NCBI RefSeq assembly: GCF_000508185.1
Contig: NZ_AYOY01000057.1
Coordinates: 1-64,000 of the forward strand
Source: Sphingobium sp. C100
GTDB taxonomy: Bacteria; Pseudomonadota; Alphaproteobacteria; Sphingomonadales; Sphingomonadaceae
DNA: 64,000 bases
Reading direction: 5' to 3'
Made by a program: the position numbers and the translations under genes. The notes beneath the pieces were generated by a model. That model did not search any database, was not told the origin of the DNA, and saw nothing but the letters and a program-made list of their open reading frames with translations. Position 1 is the first letter of the stretch; every line of letters starts with the position of its first letter. Positions 1-8,493 of this stretch are shown piece after piece.

Positions 1-519
1 GGGAATGATCGCGCCCGCCGAAATGGTGCGCAGGCTGACCCAGCCGGCGAACGGCGCACGGATCACCCGGTCGCCGATGGCGGCGCGCGACTGGTCGGCT
101 GCGGCCTTCGCCGCATTGGCGAGCGCGACCTGCTGGTCGAGCGAAGCGGCGGTGGCGAAGCCCCGCGCCTTGAGCGCCTGGATACGGTCGAGTTGCTGCT
201 GCGCCTGCCGCGCCTGGGCCTGGGCGGCGGCGAGTTCGGCCTGTTCCTGGGCCACCGCCATGGTGGCGATCACCTGCCCCTGCTTTACGAAGCCGCCATC
301 GGCGAAATTCAGGGAGTCTATCCGTTCCGTCACCGGCGCGGACAGAACCACCTGTTCATTGGCAAGGGCGGTGCCGACCGCCTCCACATTGTCGACGAAG
401 CGCGCCTTGCCGATCGGCTGCGCGGTGACGAGCGGCGCGGGGCGCGCTTTCTTTTCCGGCTCGCCATTGCAACCGGCAAGACAAAGGGCGCTGAGAAGGA
501 GGGGCAGGAACGGTCGCAT
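1..519 (-). CDS. RND efflux periplasmic adaptor (HlyD/AcrA family), N-terminal part
   Basis: The gene runs off the left edge, so only the first 173 codons are visible. The product starts with a lipoprotein signal ending in the lipobox LAGC (Cys about residue 17), followed by the adaptor-type segment (VTAQPIGKARFVDNVEAVGT), a biotinyl-lipoyl half (VVLSAPVTERIDSLNFADGG) and a long Ala/Gln-rich coiled-coil hairpin; the strand returns into the second lipoyl half near the edge. Proteins of this family bridge an inner-membrane RND pump and an outer-membrane channel. The pump gene would lie to the left, outside the window. The ATG at 519 fits the signal peptide. The family is clear; the substrate is not. 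Confidence 0.85.
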   Translation of the reverse strand, partial: MRPFLPLLLSALCLAGCNGEPEKKARPAPLVTAQPIGKARFVDNVEAVGTALANEQVVLSAPVTERIDSLNFADGGFVKQGQVIATMAVAQEQAELAAAQAQARQAQQQLDRIQALKARGFATAASLDQQVALANAAKAAADQSRAAIGDRVIRAPFAGWVSLRTISAGAIIP

Positions 520-616
520 GGGTTGGGGCTATCGGGCCTTTCAGCGCGACACAAGCTGACCCTTCGTCGCGTTATGTATCATTATGTATCGAGGGCAGAA
601 AACGAAGCTGCGCCGA

Positions 617-1351
617 TTATCCGCCAAGCGCATGGAGAAGAAATTCGACATTGCCCTGCGGCCCGGTAATCGGGCTTTGTGTCAGCCCCGCAACGGTCCA
701 GCCCTGTTCGCGCACCCAGTCCTGCACGTGCGCGCAGACCCGGTCATGCACGGCCGCGTCGCGCACCACGCCATTCTTGCCCACTTCCTCGCGCCGCGCC
801 TCGAACTGCGGCTTGATGAGCGCGACGAGATGCGCGCCCGGCCTGGCGAAGCCGATCGGCCGCTCCAGCACCTTGGCCAGGCTGATGAAGCTGGCGTCGC
901 ACACGATGATGTCGACGGCTTCGGGGATATGGGCGTCGGTCAGGATGCGGGCGCTGGTCTGTTCATGAACGATGACGCGGTCGTCGCTGCGCAATTTCCA
1001 GGCGAGCTGGTTGGTGCCGCTGTCGACCGCATAGACCCGCGCCGCGCCCTTGGTCAGCAACACGTCGGTAAAGCCGCCGGTCGAGGAACCCACATCGATC
1101 GCCACCATGCCGGTCACGTCGATCGCGAATTCCTCCAGCGCATGGGCGAGCTTGATGCCCCCGCGCGAGACCCAGGGATGGTCGCGGCCGCGCACGTCGA
1201 GTTCGGCGTCGGCGGCCACCTGCTGCCCCGCCTTCTCGATCTTTCGGTCGCCCAGATAGACGAGGCCCGCGAGGATGAGCGCCTGCGCCCGCGCCTTGCT
1301 TTCGGCAAGGCCGCTGTCGACCAGCAATTGGTCCGCGCGCAATTTCGCCAT
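617..1351 (-). CDS. tlyA: TlyA family rRNA (cytidine-2'-O)-methyltransferase
   Basis: 244 residues, normal for TlyA. An N-terminal S4 RNA-binding domain (about residues 3-60, LRADQLLVDSGLAESKARAQ) precedes a Rossmann methyltransferase domain with the SAM motif AIDVGSSTGGFTDVLL near residues 84-99 and the motif-IV-like stretch IIVCDASFISL. TlyA proteins 2'-O-methylate cytidines in 16S and/or 23S rRNA; older annotations call them hemolysin A. The start codon overlaps the stop of the upstream DsbD-like gene by one base (TGATG), so the two are probably translationally coupled. Confidence 0.93.
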   Translation of the reverse strand: MAKLRADQLLVDSGLAESKARAQALILAGLVYLGDRKIEKAGQQVAADAELDVRGRDHPWVSRGGIKLAHALEEFAIDVTGMVAIDVGSSTGGFTDVLLTKGAARVYAVDSGTNQLAWKLRSDDRVIVHEQTSARILTDAHIPEAVDIIVCDASFISLAKVLERPIGFARPGAHLVALIKPQFEARREEVGKNGVVRDAAVHDRVCAHVQDWVREQGWTVAGLTQSPITGPQGNVEFLLHALGG

Positions 1352-3375
1352 CAGCGCACCAGCCCGGTGAGCGTCGCCGGCGTCAGCAATTGCGGCAATG
1401 TCCGCGCCTCCTTGCCCGGCGCATACCAGAGATAGAGCGGCACGCCCGATCGCCCCTGGCTTTCCAGGAAACGGGTGATGGCGGGGTCGGCGCTGGTCCA
1501 GTCGCCGACCATCACCGTGACGCCCGCGCGATCGAAGGCGGCGCGGGTTTCGGCGCGGTCGATCGCGGCCGCCTCATTCGCCTTGCAGGTCAGGCACCAG
1601 TCGGCGGTGAAATAGAGGAAGACAGGCTTGTTCGCCGCGCGCAACCCGTCCAGTTTCGCGACATCGAAAGCGACAGCTCCGACGCTCTCCTGCCGGGCCG
1701 GGGCGGACGCGGGCAAGGCGGCGCCGGCCCCCGCCAGCAGCGCCAGCGCGGCGATGGCGGCGACCAGTCCCCCACCCTTTCCGCCATGCTGACGCGCCCC
1801 CAGCCACCAGAGCAGCAGCGCCAGCAACAGCGCCGCGCCCAAGCCGATGGTCATGCCCGGCACGCCGCGCTGCTGCCCCAGCAGCCAGGCGAGGCCGAGC
1901 GCGGTCAGGAACATGGGGATGGCCAATATCTGCTGAAACCGGCCCATCCACGCGCCGGGCCGGGGCAGGCGCTGGCGCAGCGCGGGCACATAGGCGAGCA
2001 GCAGGAACGGCAAGGCGAGGCCAAGGCCCAGGCCCGCGAAGATCGCGAGCGCGGCCGCCAGCGGCAGCAGCAGCGCCGCCCCCATCGCCGCCGCCATGAA
2101 CGGCCCGGTGCACGGCGTCGCGACGAAAGCGACCAGCGCGCCGGTCCAGAACGCGCCGGAAAGGCCAGCCTTGCCCGCCAGCCCGTCGCCCCCGCCCAGC
2201 GCGCGCAATTCGAACAGGCCGGCAAGGTTGAAGGCGATCGCCGTCACCAGCAGCAGCAGCGCCAGGATGATGCGCGGGTCTTGCAACTGGAAGGCCCAGC
2301 CGACCGCCCCGCCCGCCGCACGCAAGGCCAGCAACAGCCCGCCCAGCGCCAGGCAGGTCAGGATGACCCCGGCCGCATAGGCCAGCGCCTCGCGCCGCAC
2401 GACGCGTTCGTCGCCGCCCGCCTTGGCCAGCTTCATCGCCTTCAATCCCAGGATCGGGAAGACGCAGGGCATGATGTTGAGCAGCAGGCCGCCCAGCAGC
2501 GCGCCACCCAGCGCGGCCAGGATCGCCCACGCCTGTCCACCGCTCGGCGCTTGCGCCACCGCGCCGGGCCGGGCCGTGAGCAGGAAGCCGACATGATCGC
2601 CGGTCCGCAACACCGCCTGAACCGCACCGCCCTTGACCCCTTCGCCCGCGTCCGTTTCGATAACCATCTGGTTATCCTTGCGCGTCACCGTCTGCGGCGC
2701 GGCATAGCGCGCCAAGCCTTCCACCAGCGGGAAGAGATGGACCTCGCTTGCCTGGGCGTCGGCCGGGAACGGCACCGACAGACGCAGGCGCCCGTCCTTG
2801 ATCGCATAGGTCGCCTGCGATCCCAGCGGCCGGGGCAGATGCATCCGCCAGCCGTCGAACCGGGCGCGCGCCGCCGCCGCGACCATGCCGTCCCCCGCCA
2901 CCAGATCGAGCGCCAGGTCGCCGCTTTCGGGGACGCACACCTTGTCGGTGCAGGCCAGCCATTGCGCCTTCGCCCGCACCGGCAGGCGTGTGCCCGGCGC
3001 AATGTCGGCCGCGACCTTCAGGTCGGCCAGCACCGCATAAGGCCCTTCATAGACATGGTTCATCAGGCCGGAGATCAGCAGCGTTTCAGGCACCGGATAA
3101 CGCAGCGGTCCGACCGTCACGCCCTTGGGCAAGGTCCAGTCGACGGTCATGCCCAGGCCAGCGTCGCCGGGATTTTCCCAATAGCCATGCCAGCCCGCCG
3201 CCGGCGTCATGGCGAAGGCGATGGTCGTTCCGCCACCGGGCGCGGGGCTGTCGCTTTCGCTGTCCAACTGGGCCGCGATCTGCGCCGGGCCGCCGCCGAA
3301 CGCCCCCTGCGCCTGCGCGGCAGGCAGCCCCGCCAGCAGGGCAAGCGTCATCATTATGACTTGAAAAATCCGCAT
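1351..3375 (-). CDS. DsbD-like thiol:disulfide interchange protein (protein-disulfide reductase)
   Basis: 674 residues. The order is a signal peptide (residues 1-22), a periplasmic DsbD-alpha-like domain with a cysteine pair (ACTDKVC), a polytopic membrane domain with the paired redox cysteines in NIMPCVFPILG and VATPCTGPF, and a C-terminal thioredoxin-like domain with the active site WCLTCK. Such proteins pass electrons from cytoplasmic thioredoxin across the inner membrane to periplasmic substrates, for example in cytochrome c maturation or disulfide isomerisation. All three expected cysteine pairs are present, so it looks functional. It is the first gene of a short operon with tlyA. Confidence 0.9.
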   Translation of the reverse strand: MRIFQVIMMTLALLAGLPAAQAQGAFGGGPAQIAAQLDSESDSPAPGGGTTIAFAMTPAAGWHGYWENPGDAGLGMTVDWTLPKGVTVGPLRYPVPETLLISGLMNHVYEGPYAVLADLKVAADIAPGTRLPVRAKAQWLACTDKVCVPESGDLALDLVAGDGMVAAAARARFDGWRMHLPRPLGSQATYAIKDGRLRLSVPFPADAQASEVHLFPLVEGLARYAAPQTVTRKDNQMVIETDAGEGVKGGAVQAVLRTGDHVGFLLTARPGAVAQAPSGGQAWAILAALGGALLGGLLLNIMPCVFPILGLKAMKLAKAGGDERVVRREALAYAAGVILTCLALGGLLLALRAAGGAVGWAFQLQDPRIILALLLLVTAIAFNLAGLFELRALGGGDGLAGKAGLSGAFWTGALVAFVATPCTGPFMAAAMGAALLLPLAAALAIFAGLGLGLALPFLLLAYVPALRQRLPRPGAWMGRFQQILAIPMFLTALGLAWLLGQQRGVPGMTIGLGAALLLALLLWWLGARQHGGKGGGLVAAIAALALLAGAGAALPASAPARQESVGAVAFDVAKLDGLRAANKPVFLYFTADWCLTCKANEAAAIDRAETRAAFDRAGVTVMVGDWTSADPAITRFLESQGRSGVPLYLWYAPGKEARTLPQLLTPATLTGLVR

Positions 3376-3452
3376 CGGGCCTCTGGTCGCTTGGGTGCAA
3401 GCGGGCTAGGTCGCTCCCCATCCGCCGTCAAGGCAAGAGAAGGTATCGCCAT

Positions 3453-5114
3453 ATGTTGAAGAAAGTCGCCGCCGCCCTGTTGCTCGCTACCGCCGTTCCG
3501 GCCTTGGCGCAGGCGCCTTCTCCCGCACCGGCTTCCGCATCGCCGACGACCCCGCCCAAGCTGATCGTCGCGATCAGCGTCGACCAGTTTTCCGCGGACC
3601 TGTTCAGCGAATATCGTCAATATTATACCGGCGGCCTCAAGCGCCTGACCCAGGGCGCCGTCTTCCCGCGCGGCTATCAAAGCCATGCCGCGACCGAAAC
3701 CTGCCCCGGCCATTCGACCATCCTGACCGGCAGCCGCCCGTCGCGCACCGGCATCATCGCCAACACCTGGTTCGACCTGTCGACCGCGCGCGATGACAAG
3801 GCGGTCTATTGCGCCGAGAATGAAAGCCAGCCGGGCAGCAGCAGCGGCAATTATGTCGTGTCGCCCATGCATCTGAAAGTCCCGACCCTTGGCGGCCGCA
3901 TGAAGGCGGCCAATCCCGCGACGCGCGTCGTGTCGGTCGCGGGCAAGGACCGCGCCGCCGTCATGATGGGCGGGCCGGTGACCGACCAGATCTGGTGGCT
4001 GGCCGGCCCCGAGGGCTATGTCAGCTACAAGGGCATCGCCACGCCCCCGCTGGTGGCGAAGGTCAACGCCGCGCTCGCCGCGCAACTGGCCAAGCCCAAT
4101 GCCGGCTATGAACTGCCCGCCCAGTGCGTGGCCAAGGATTTCCCCGTCGCCATCGGCGCGGGCAAGACTGTGGGCGCCGGCCGCTTCGCGCGCGAGGCTG
4201 GCGACTATAAGGCATTCCGCGCCTCGCCCGAACAGGACGCCTACACCCTGGTGCTGGCGGCCGGCGCGATCGAGAGCATGGACCTGGGCAAGCAGGCGCA
4301 GACCGACATCATCTCGATCGGCCTGTCCGCGACCGACTATGTCGGTCACACCTATGGCACCGAAGGCACCGAAAGCTGCATCCAGATCGACCGGCTCGAC
4401 CAGGAACTGGGCGCCTTTTTCGATCGGCTCGACAAGGACGGCATCGACTATATGGTGGTGCTGACCGCTGACCATGGCGGCCATGACCTGCCCGAGCGGC
4501 ACCGTGAAAACGCCATGCCGATGGAGGCGCGGGTCGACCCTGCCCTGTCGCCCAAGGCGCTGAGCGCGGCGATCGGCGCGAAGACGGGTCTGGCCGGACG
4601 CAAGCTCATTTGGGGTGACGGACCGGCGGGCGACCTGTATTTCGACAAGGGGCTGACCCCCGCCCAGCGCGCCAGGGTGGAAACCGAAACGTTGAAATTA
4701 CTGCGCGCCCACCCGCAGGTGCAGACCGTGTTCACGAAGGCGGACATCGCCGCCACCCCGACGCCCACCGGTGCGCCGGAAAGCTGGAGCCTGATCCAGG
4801 AAGCGCGCGCCAGTTTCGATGCGCAGCGTTCGGGCGACCTGCTGCTGATGCTCAAGCCGCGGATCACCCCGATCCCCGATCCGACCAAGGGCTATGTCGC
4901 GACGCATGGCAGCCCCTGGGACTATGACCGCCGCGTACCGATCCTGTTCTGGCGCAAGGGGATGCAGCATTTCGAACAGCCGCTGGGCGTCGAGACGGTG
5001 GACATCATGCCCAGCCTGGCCGCGCTGATCGGCCTGCCGGTGCCCAGGGACGAGATTGACGGCCGCTGCCTGGACCTGATCGCGGGCGAAAGCGATAGCT
5101 GCGCCGGACGTTAA
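3453..5114 (+). CDS. phoK: PhoK-type secreted alkaline phosphatase (PafA/SPAP class)
   Basis: 553 residues with a signal peptide (cleavage near AQA, residue 21). The phosphatase-superfamily core is intact: metal ligand Asp44 (AISVDQF), presumed nucleophile Thr83 in TETCPGH, Asn104, Lys165 and Arg167 (AGKDRA), Asp295 and His299 (SATDYVGH), Asp340-His341 (LTADHGG) and His485 (YVATHGS). The Thr nucleophile plus the Lys/Arg pair is the hallmark of the PafA/SPAP class, and the residue spacing agrees with what I recall of Sphingomonas PhoK. It should release phosphate from monoesters in the periplasm or outside the cell. The leader has an AGAAGG ribosome site. I see no convincing Pho box upstream. 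The gene converges on the two-component pair. Confidence 0.85.
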   Translation: MLKKVAAALLLATAVPALAQAPSPAPASASPTTPPKLIVAISVDQFSADLFSEYRQYYTGGLKRLTQGAVFPRGYQSHAATETCPGHSTILTGSRPSRTGIIANTWFDLSTARDDKAVYCAENESQPGSSSGNYVVSPMHLKVPTLGGRMKAANPATRVVSVAGKDRAAVMMGGPVTDQIWWLAGPEGYVSYKGIATPPLVAKVNAALAAQLAKPNAGYELPAQCVAKDFPVAIGAGKTVGAGRFAREAGDYKAFRASPEQDAYTLVLAAGAIESMDLGKQAQTDIISIGLSATDYVGHTYGTEGTESCIQIDRLDQELGAFFDRLDKDGIDYMVVLTADHGGHDLPERHRENAMPMEARVDPALSPKALSAAIGAKTGLAGRKLIWGDGPAGDLYFDKGLTPAQRARVETETLKLLRAHPQVQTVFTKADIAATPTPTGAPESWSLIQEARASFDAQRSGDLLLMLKPRITPIPDPTKGYVATHGSPWDYDRRVPILFWRKGMQHFEQPLGVETVDIMPSLAALIGLPVPRDEIDGRCLDLIAGESDSCAGR

Positions 5115-5151
5115 GCCGGTCCGCCCGGAGCGCGCCGCGTTCCGGGCCGGA

Positions 5152-6480
5152 TCAGCCCTTTGCCACCGAGCGCGGCAGATAGAGGCAGATTTCCGCGCGC
5201 AGCCCGCCCTCGGGCCGATTGGCGAGGGTGAGCCGCCCTCCTTCGGCCGCCACCGCCTTTTGCACGATAGCCAGCCCCAGCCCCAGCCCGCGCGTATTGC
5301 GCTGGCGCGCATCGTCCAGCCGCGCAAAGGGCCGCAGCACTTCCTCCAGCCGATCGCGCGGAATGCCGGGGCCGTCATCATCAACCCGGATCAGCACCTC
5401 GTCCCCCTTACGCTCCAGCGAGACACGGGCGCGCTGGCCATAATGGAGCGCGTTTTCGATCAGGTTGCGGACCGCGCGGCGCAGCGACAGGCCGCGCAGA
5501 TCCATTTCCAGATGGTCCGGCCCGTCATAGCGCACATCATGGTCATGATCCTGAAAGGCATCGACGACCGTGGCGATGCTGACGGCAATATCGGTGCGGA
5601 CCACCCGTTCAGGGTCCCGTTCTCCGCCCAGGAAAGCGAGCAGCGATTCCAGCATCGCACCCATTTCCTCCAGGTCGCCGCCCATCGCCCCGCGAATCTC
5701 GCCGTCCTTCACCTCTTCCAGCCGCAATTGCAGCCGCGACAGCGGGGTGCGCAGATCATGGCCAACCGCCGCCAGCATTTCGGTGCGTTCGTCGATCAGG
5801 CGGTGGATGCGGGTCTGCATCATGTTGAACGCGCTGATCAGATTGCGTACGTCATTGGTGCCCGCTTCCGGCACGATCACTTCCGACCCCAGCCCGATCT
5901 TGTGGGTCGCATGGGTAAGATCGCGCAGGGGCGCGAGCGTGCGGCGGATAAGCACCCAGCCGGCCAGCAGCAGCGCCAGCACGGGGATAAGCGCCAACCC
6001 CATGCGACCAATGGTGAAGGCCCATTTCCCGCCGCTATGATGCATCCCGAAATAGAGCCAGCTGCCATCGGACAGTCGCAGACCGCCGTTGACTTCGGAA
6101 TGGCGCCCCGGCGTCAGCCGCAGCCACAGGCCCGATTTTTCCAGGCTCGGTTCCCAGGCGATAATCTGTCGCCGCATCCGCTCCAGTTCCGGCGAAAGCG
6201 GCGGCGGCGGCGGCGCGGCGGGCGCCCAGTGGACGTCATAGCGATCGGTCGTGAGGCGAATGCCCAGCGAGCGACGATCCTCCACCGGTTGTTCGGCCAG
6301 CAGCTTGCGCGCGATGACCAGATGTTCGGCCAGGCGCCGCGCCTCGTCATCCTGAAGATAGAGCTGGCTGGTCCGTTCGTAGATGAGCGTGCCGACCGCG
6401 AATTCCAGCATCACCGTCAGCAGCAGGATCGCGAAGAGCCGTCCGACCAGCCCCAGCGACCATCTGACATGCCGCTTCAA
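5152..6480 (-). CDS. Sensor histidine kinase (EnvZ-like)
   Basis: 442 residues. Two membrane segments (about residues 8-30 and 157-178) flank a periplasmic sensor region with a Pro-rich stretch. HAMP (about 178-230), an H-box (AAVGHDLRTPLSRLQL) and the HATPase_c domain follow, with N (NLIENAL), G1 (DDDGPGIP) and G2 (GLGLGLAIV) boxes. All catalytic elements are present. It overlaps the upstream response regulator by 4 bp, so the pair forms one operon. Architecture resembles EnvZ/RstB; the signal is unknown. Confidence 0.92.
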   Translation of the reverse strand: MKRHVRWSLGLVGRLFAILLLTVMLEFAVGTLIYERTSQLYLQDDEARRLAEHLVIARKLLAEQPVEDRRSLGIRLTTDRYDVHWAPAAPPPPPLSPELERMRRQIIAWEPSLEKSGLWLRLTPGRHSEVNGGLRLSDGSWLYFGMHHSGGKWAFTIGRMGLALIPVLALLLAGWVLIRRTLAPLRDLTHATHKIGLGSEVIVPEAGTNDVRNLISAFNMMQTRIHRLIDERTEMLAAVGHDLRTPLSRLQLRLEEVKDGEIRGAMGGDLEEMGAMLESLLAFLGGERDPERVVRTDIAVSIATVVDAFQDHDHDVRYDGPDHLEMDLRGLSLRRAVRNLIENALHYGQRARVSLERKGDEVLIRVDDDGPGIPRDRLEEVLRPFARLDDARQRNTRGLGLGLAIVQKAVAAEGGRLTLANRPEGGLRAEICLYLPRSVAKG

Positions 6481-7187
6481 GCGCGGCTGACCTCTGCATT
6501 GAACATATAGCCCACGCCCCGGACCGTGGTGATCGGCGCGCCTTTCTCCTGCGTGCTGAGCTTGCGGCGCAGGCGGCTGACCAGCACGTCGATGCTGCGA
6601 TCGGAGCTGTCGCCCATGCGCGTGCGCGACAATTCGATCAGCCGTTCGCGGGCGATGACCCGCTGCGGATGACTGAGGAAGCTGCCCAGCAGGTCGAATT
6701 CCGCGCCGGTCAGATCGACGATCGCGCCGGTGGGGGAGCGCAGTTCGCGACGGGGGAAGTTGACGGTCCAGCCGTCGAACCGCGCCTCGCTCTCACGATG
6801 GTCGTCAGGCCCGCGCTCGACGCCCACACGGCGCAGGATGGCGCGGATGCGAGCGATGAGTTCGCGGGTGCCGAAGGGCTTGGGCAGATAATCGTCGGCG
6901 CCCAGTTCAAGGCCGACGATGCGGTCGGTCTCGCTGCCCTTTGCGCTGATGAAGATGATGGGCACATCGCTCTTGCGACGGATCTGGCGGCACAGGTCAA
7001 TGCCGTTGGTGCCCGGCAACATCACGTCCAGCACGACCAGGTCGACCGGCCCGGCATCGAACGCCACCCACATTTCCGGCCCCGAAGAAGCGGGACGAAC
7101 CTGATAGCCATGTTCCTGAAGCGCGCGGGCCGTCAACGTGCGCAGCGGCGGATCATCTTCGACCAGAATGATCGACGGAGCGGTCAT
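6477..7187 (-). CDS. OmpR-family response regulator
   Basis: 236 residues. The receiver domain (1-120) has the acidic cluster VEDD, phospho-acceptor Asp in LVVLDVMLPG and Lys in LPKPFG. The C-terminal winged helix ends with RSIDVLVSRLRRKL and VRGVGYMF, typical of OmpR/PhoB DNA-binding domains. It is the cognate regulator of the histidine kinase translated immediately after it. The region from 7188 to about 7310 upstream should carry the operon promoter, but no confident -35/-10 pair is visible. Confidence 0.92.
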   Translation of the reverse strand: MTAPSIILVEDDPPLRTLTARALQEHGYQVRPASSGPEMWVAFDAGPVDLVVLDVMLPGTNGIDLCRQIRRKSDVPIIFISAKGSETDRIVGLELGADDYLPKPFGTRELIARIRAILRRVGVERGPDDHRESEARFDGWTVNFPRRELRSPTGAIVDLTGAEFDLLGSFLSHPQRVIARERLIELSRTRMGDSSDRSIDVLVSRLRRKLSTQEKGAPITTVRGVGYMFNAEVSRA

Positions 7188-7314
7188 CGGAGTGGCAGCG
7201 CGGGCAATAGCATGGCTGCGGGATACGGTGCGGCGGATCGGCGGTCAACCACACCATGGGGAGGAAACAACCGATGGCGGCAACAGCAACAATTTGTCAC
7301 GACAGGGAAAAGCG

Positions 7315-7348
7315 GGAAGCCGGACCCGGCGAACCGGGTCCGGCTTCC
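7315..7348 (-). terminator. Intrinsic terminator of the TorF-type porin gene
   Basis: Perfect 15-bp inverted repeat (GGAAGCCGGACCCGG at 7315-7329 and its complement at 7334-7348) with a 4-base loop. It lies 6 bases beyond the porin stop codon; read on the minus strand it is followed by GCTTTTCCC. Confidence 0.8.
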
Positions 7349-7354
7349 GCCCGG

Positions 7355-8194
7355 TCAGAAGGACGCCGAGAGCGAGAAGACGACCTGGCTGCGCACGATC
7401 GAGGAACCATCGGCATCCGACAGGTTCGGACGCAGATAATTTTCCTCGACGCGGGCGATGTCGGTGTCGACATAGGCAACGCCCAGGGTCAGCGGCGTGC
7501 CGGGAATGGCGACGTCGGCGCCCACCATCCAGTCGAGATATTTGCCGGTCGGCGCCGGCGACGTGCCGTTGGGGCCAAGGCCGCTATTGCCGTTGGACCA
7601 GCCGACATGCGCCTTGAGCGTTACCGGCGTGTTGGGGATCGAGCCGCTGACGTCGCCCCAGATGTAGAGATTATCTTCCTTGTCGCCCGGATTGTCGGGG
7701 ATGCCGGTCGCATAGCTGGCGGCCGTATTGTAGAATTTGCCGAGCGCTTCCTGCTTGGGAGCATAGGCGACGCCGACCAGGCCGCTGACCGGCCCGACCT
7801 GGGTGGACAGCTTGACATAGGGTTCGGCAAAGTCGGTGGTGTCCGCGCCCGACGGGAACATATACCAGGTCAGGCCGACGTCCAGCGTGACGTTTTCACC
7901 TAGCGGAATGGCGTAACCGGCGAACAGGTCGAGCTCCAGGTTCGGGCCGCCGAAAGTGCCCCAGCCCGAAAGGTTCGAAGCCCAGGTGCCGGCATAGGCG
8001 CCGGTTTCATGGGTCGCGGTGATGCCGCCCTGCACGGCCATGCCCTTGTCGGTCATCGACACGCCGCGAAAACGATAATCGGAAACCAGCGCGACGCTGC
8101 CGGATATGGTGACGGGGCTGGTGGGTGCTTCCTGGGCGAAAGCCGGCGCGCTGGACATGAGCGCGAGGGCGGCACAGGCGATTTGATACTTCAT
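7355..8194 (-). CDS. TorF family putative porin
   Basis: About 279 residues. A signal peptide ends at AFAQ. The mature start ISGSVALVSDYRFRGVSMTDKG is the signature of the TorF/TIGR02001 family of outer-membrane beta-barrels, and the product ends in an amphipathic strand with terminal Phe (VVFSLSASF). An upstream in-frame ATG at 8200 exists, but the AAGGGGA ribosome site sits 7 bases before the ATG at 8194 and directly abuts the other, so 8194 is preferred. These porins are thought to admit small solutes; no substrate can be assigned. Its own terminator lies just downstream. Confidence 0.85.
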   Translation of the reverse strand: MKYQIACAALALMSSAPAFAQEAPTSPVTISGSVALVSDYRFRGVSMTDKGMAVQGGITATHETGAYAGTWASNLSGWGTFGGPNLELDLFAGYAIPLGENVTLDVGLTWYMFPSGADTTDFAEPYVKLSTQVGPVSGLVGVAYAPKQEALGKFYNTAASYATGIPDNPGDKEDNLYIWGDVSGSIPNTPVTLKAHVGWSNGNSGLGPNGTSPAPTGKYLDWMVGADVAIPGTPLTLGVAYVDTDIARVEENYLRPNLSDADGSSIVRSQVVFSLSASF

Positions 8195-8493
8195 GAACAT
8201 TCCCCTTAACGAAAGAATGTTCCGTCCTGCATTCGCTGCGGCCCGAAGATCTTTTGGATCATCGTCTCCGATGCCGGCGAATGACCATCACCTATGCCCT
8301 AGCGTCAGTCAGGAAAACCGCTTTTGCCGCAGTTGCGAAAGGACTGGCCATCCTGTGACATGGCAGGCACGGTTTCTTGCCTATTTGATAATCAGCATTG
8401 CCAATATGTTTCTATATTGAAACCGGACAAAGAAAAACCGCCGTGCCCCAACTGGGACACGGCGGCAAATTGTCGCCTGGAAAGGGGGGGTAA
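8195..8493. other. Intergenic region upstream of the porin gene
   Basis: About 300 bp without a credible gene. It must contain the porin promoter, reading leftward from the right half. The AT-richer stretch at 8380-8440 is the only conspicuous compositional change. The short reading frames here show no family features. Confidence 0.5.

Noticed and set aside
3354-4502. 382-residue minus-strand reading frame opposite the phosphatase gene
   Set aside because: It is the antisense shadow of the well-supported PhoK-like gene and shows low-complexity His/Arg/Gly composition.
8361-8380. Sigma-54-like promoter (GGCACG ... TTGC) upstream of the porin
   Set aside because: The -24/-12 spacing is one base too long and it points rightward, away from both flanking minus-strand genes.
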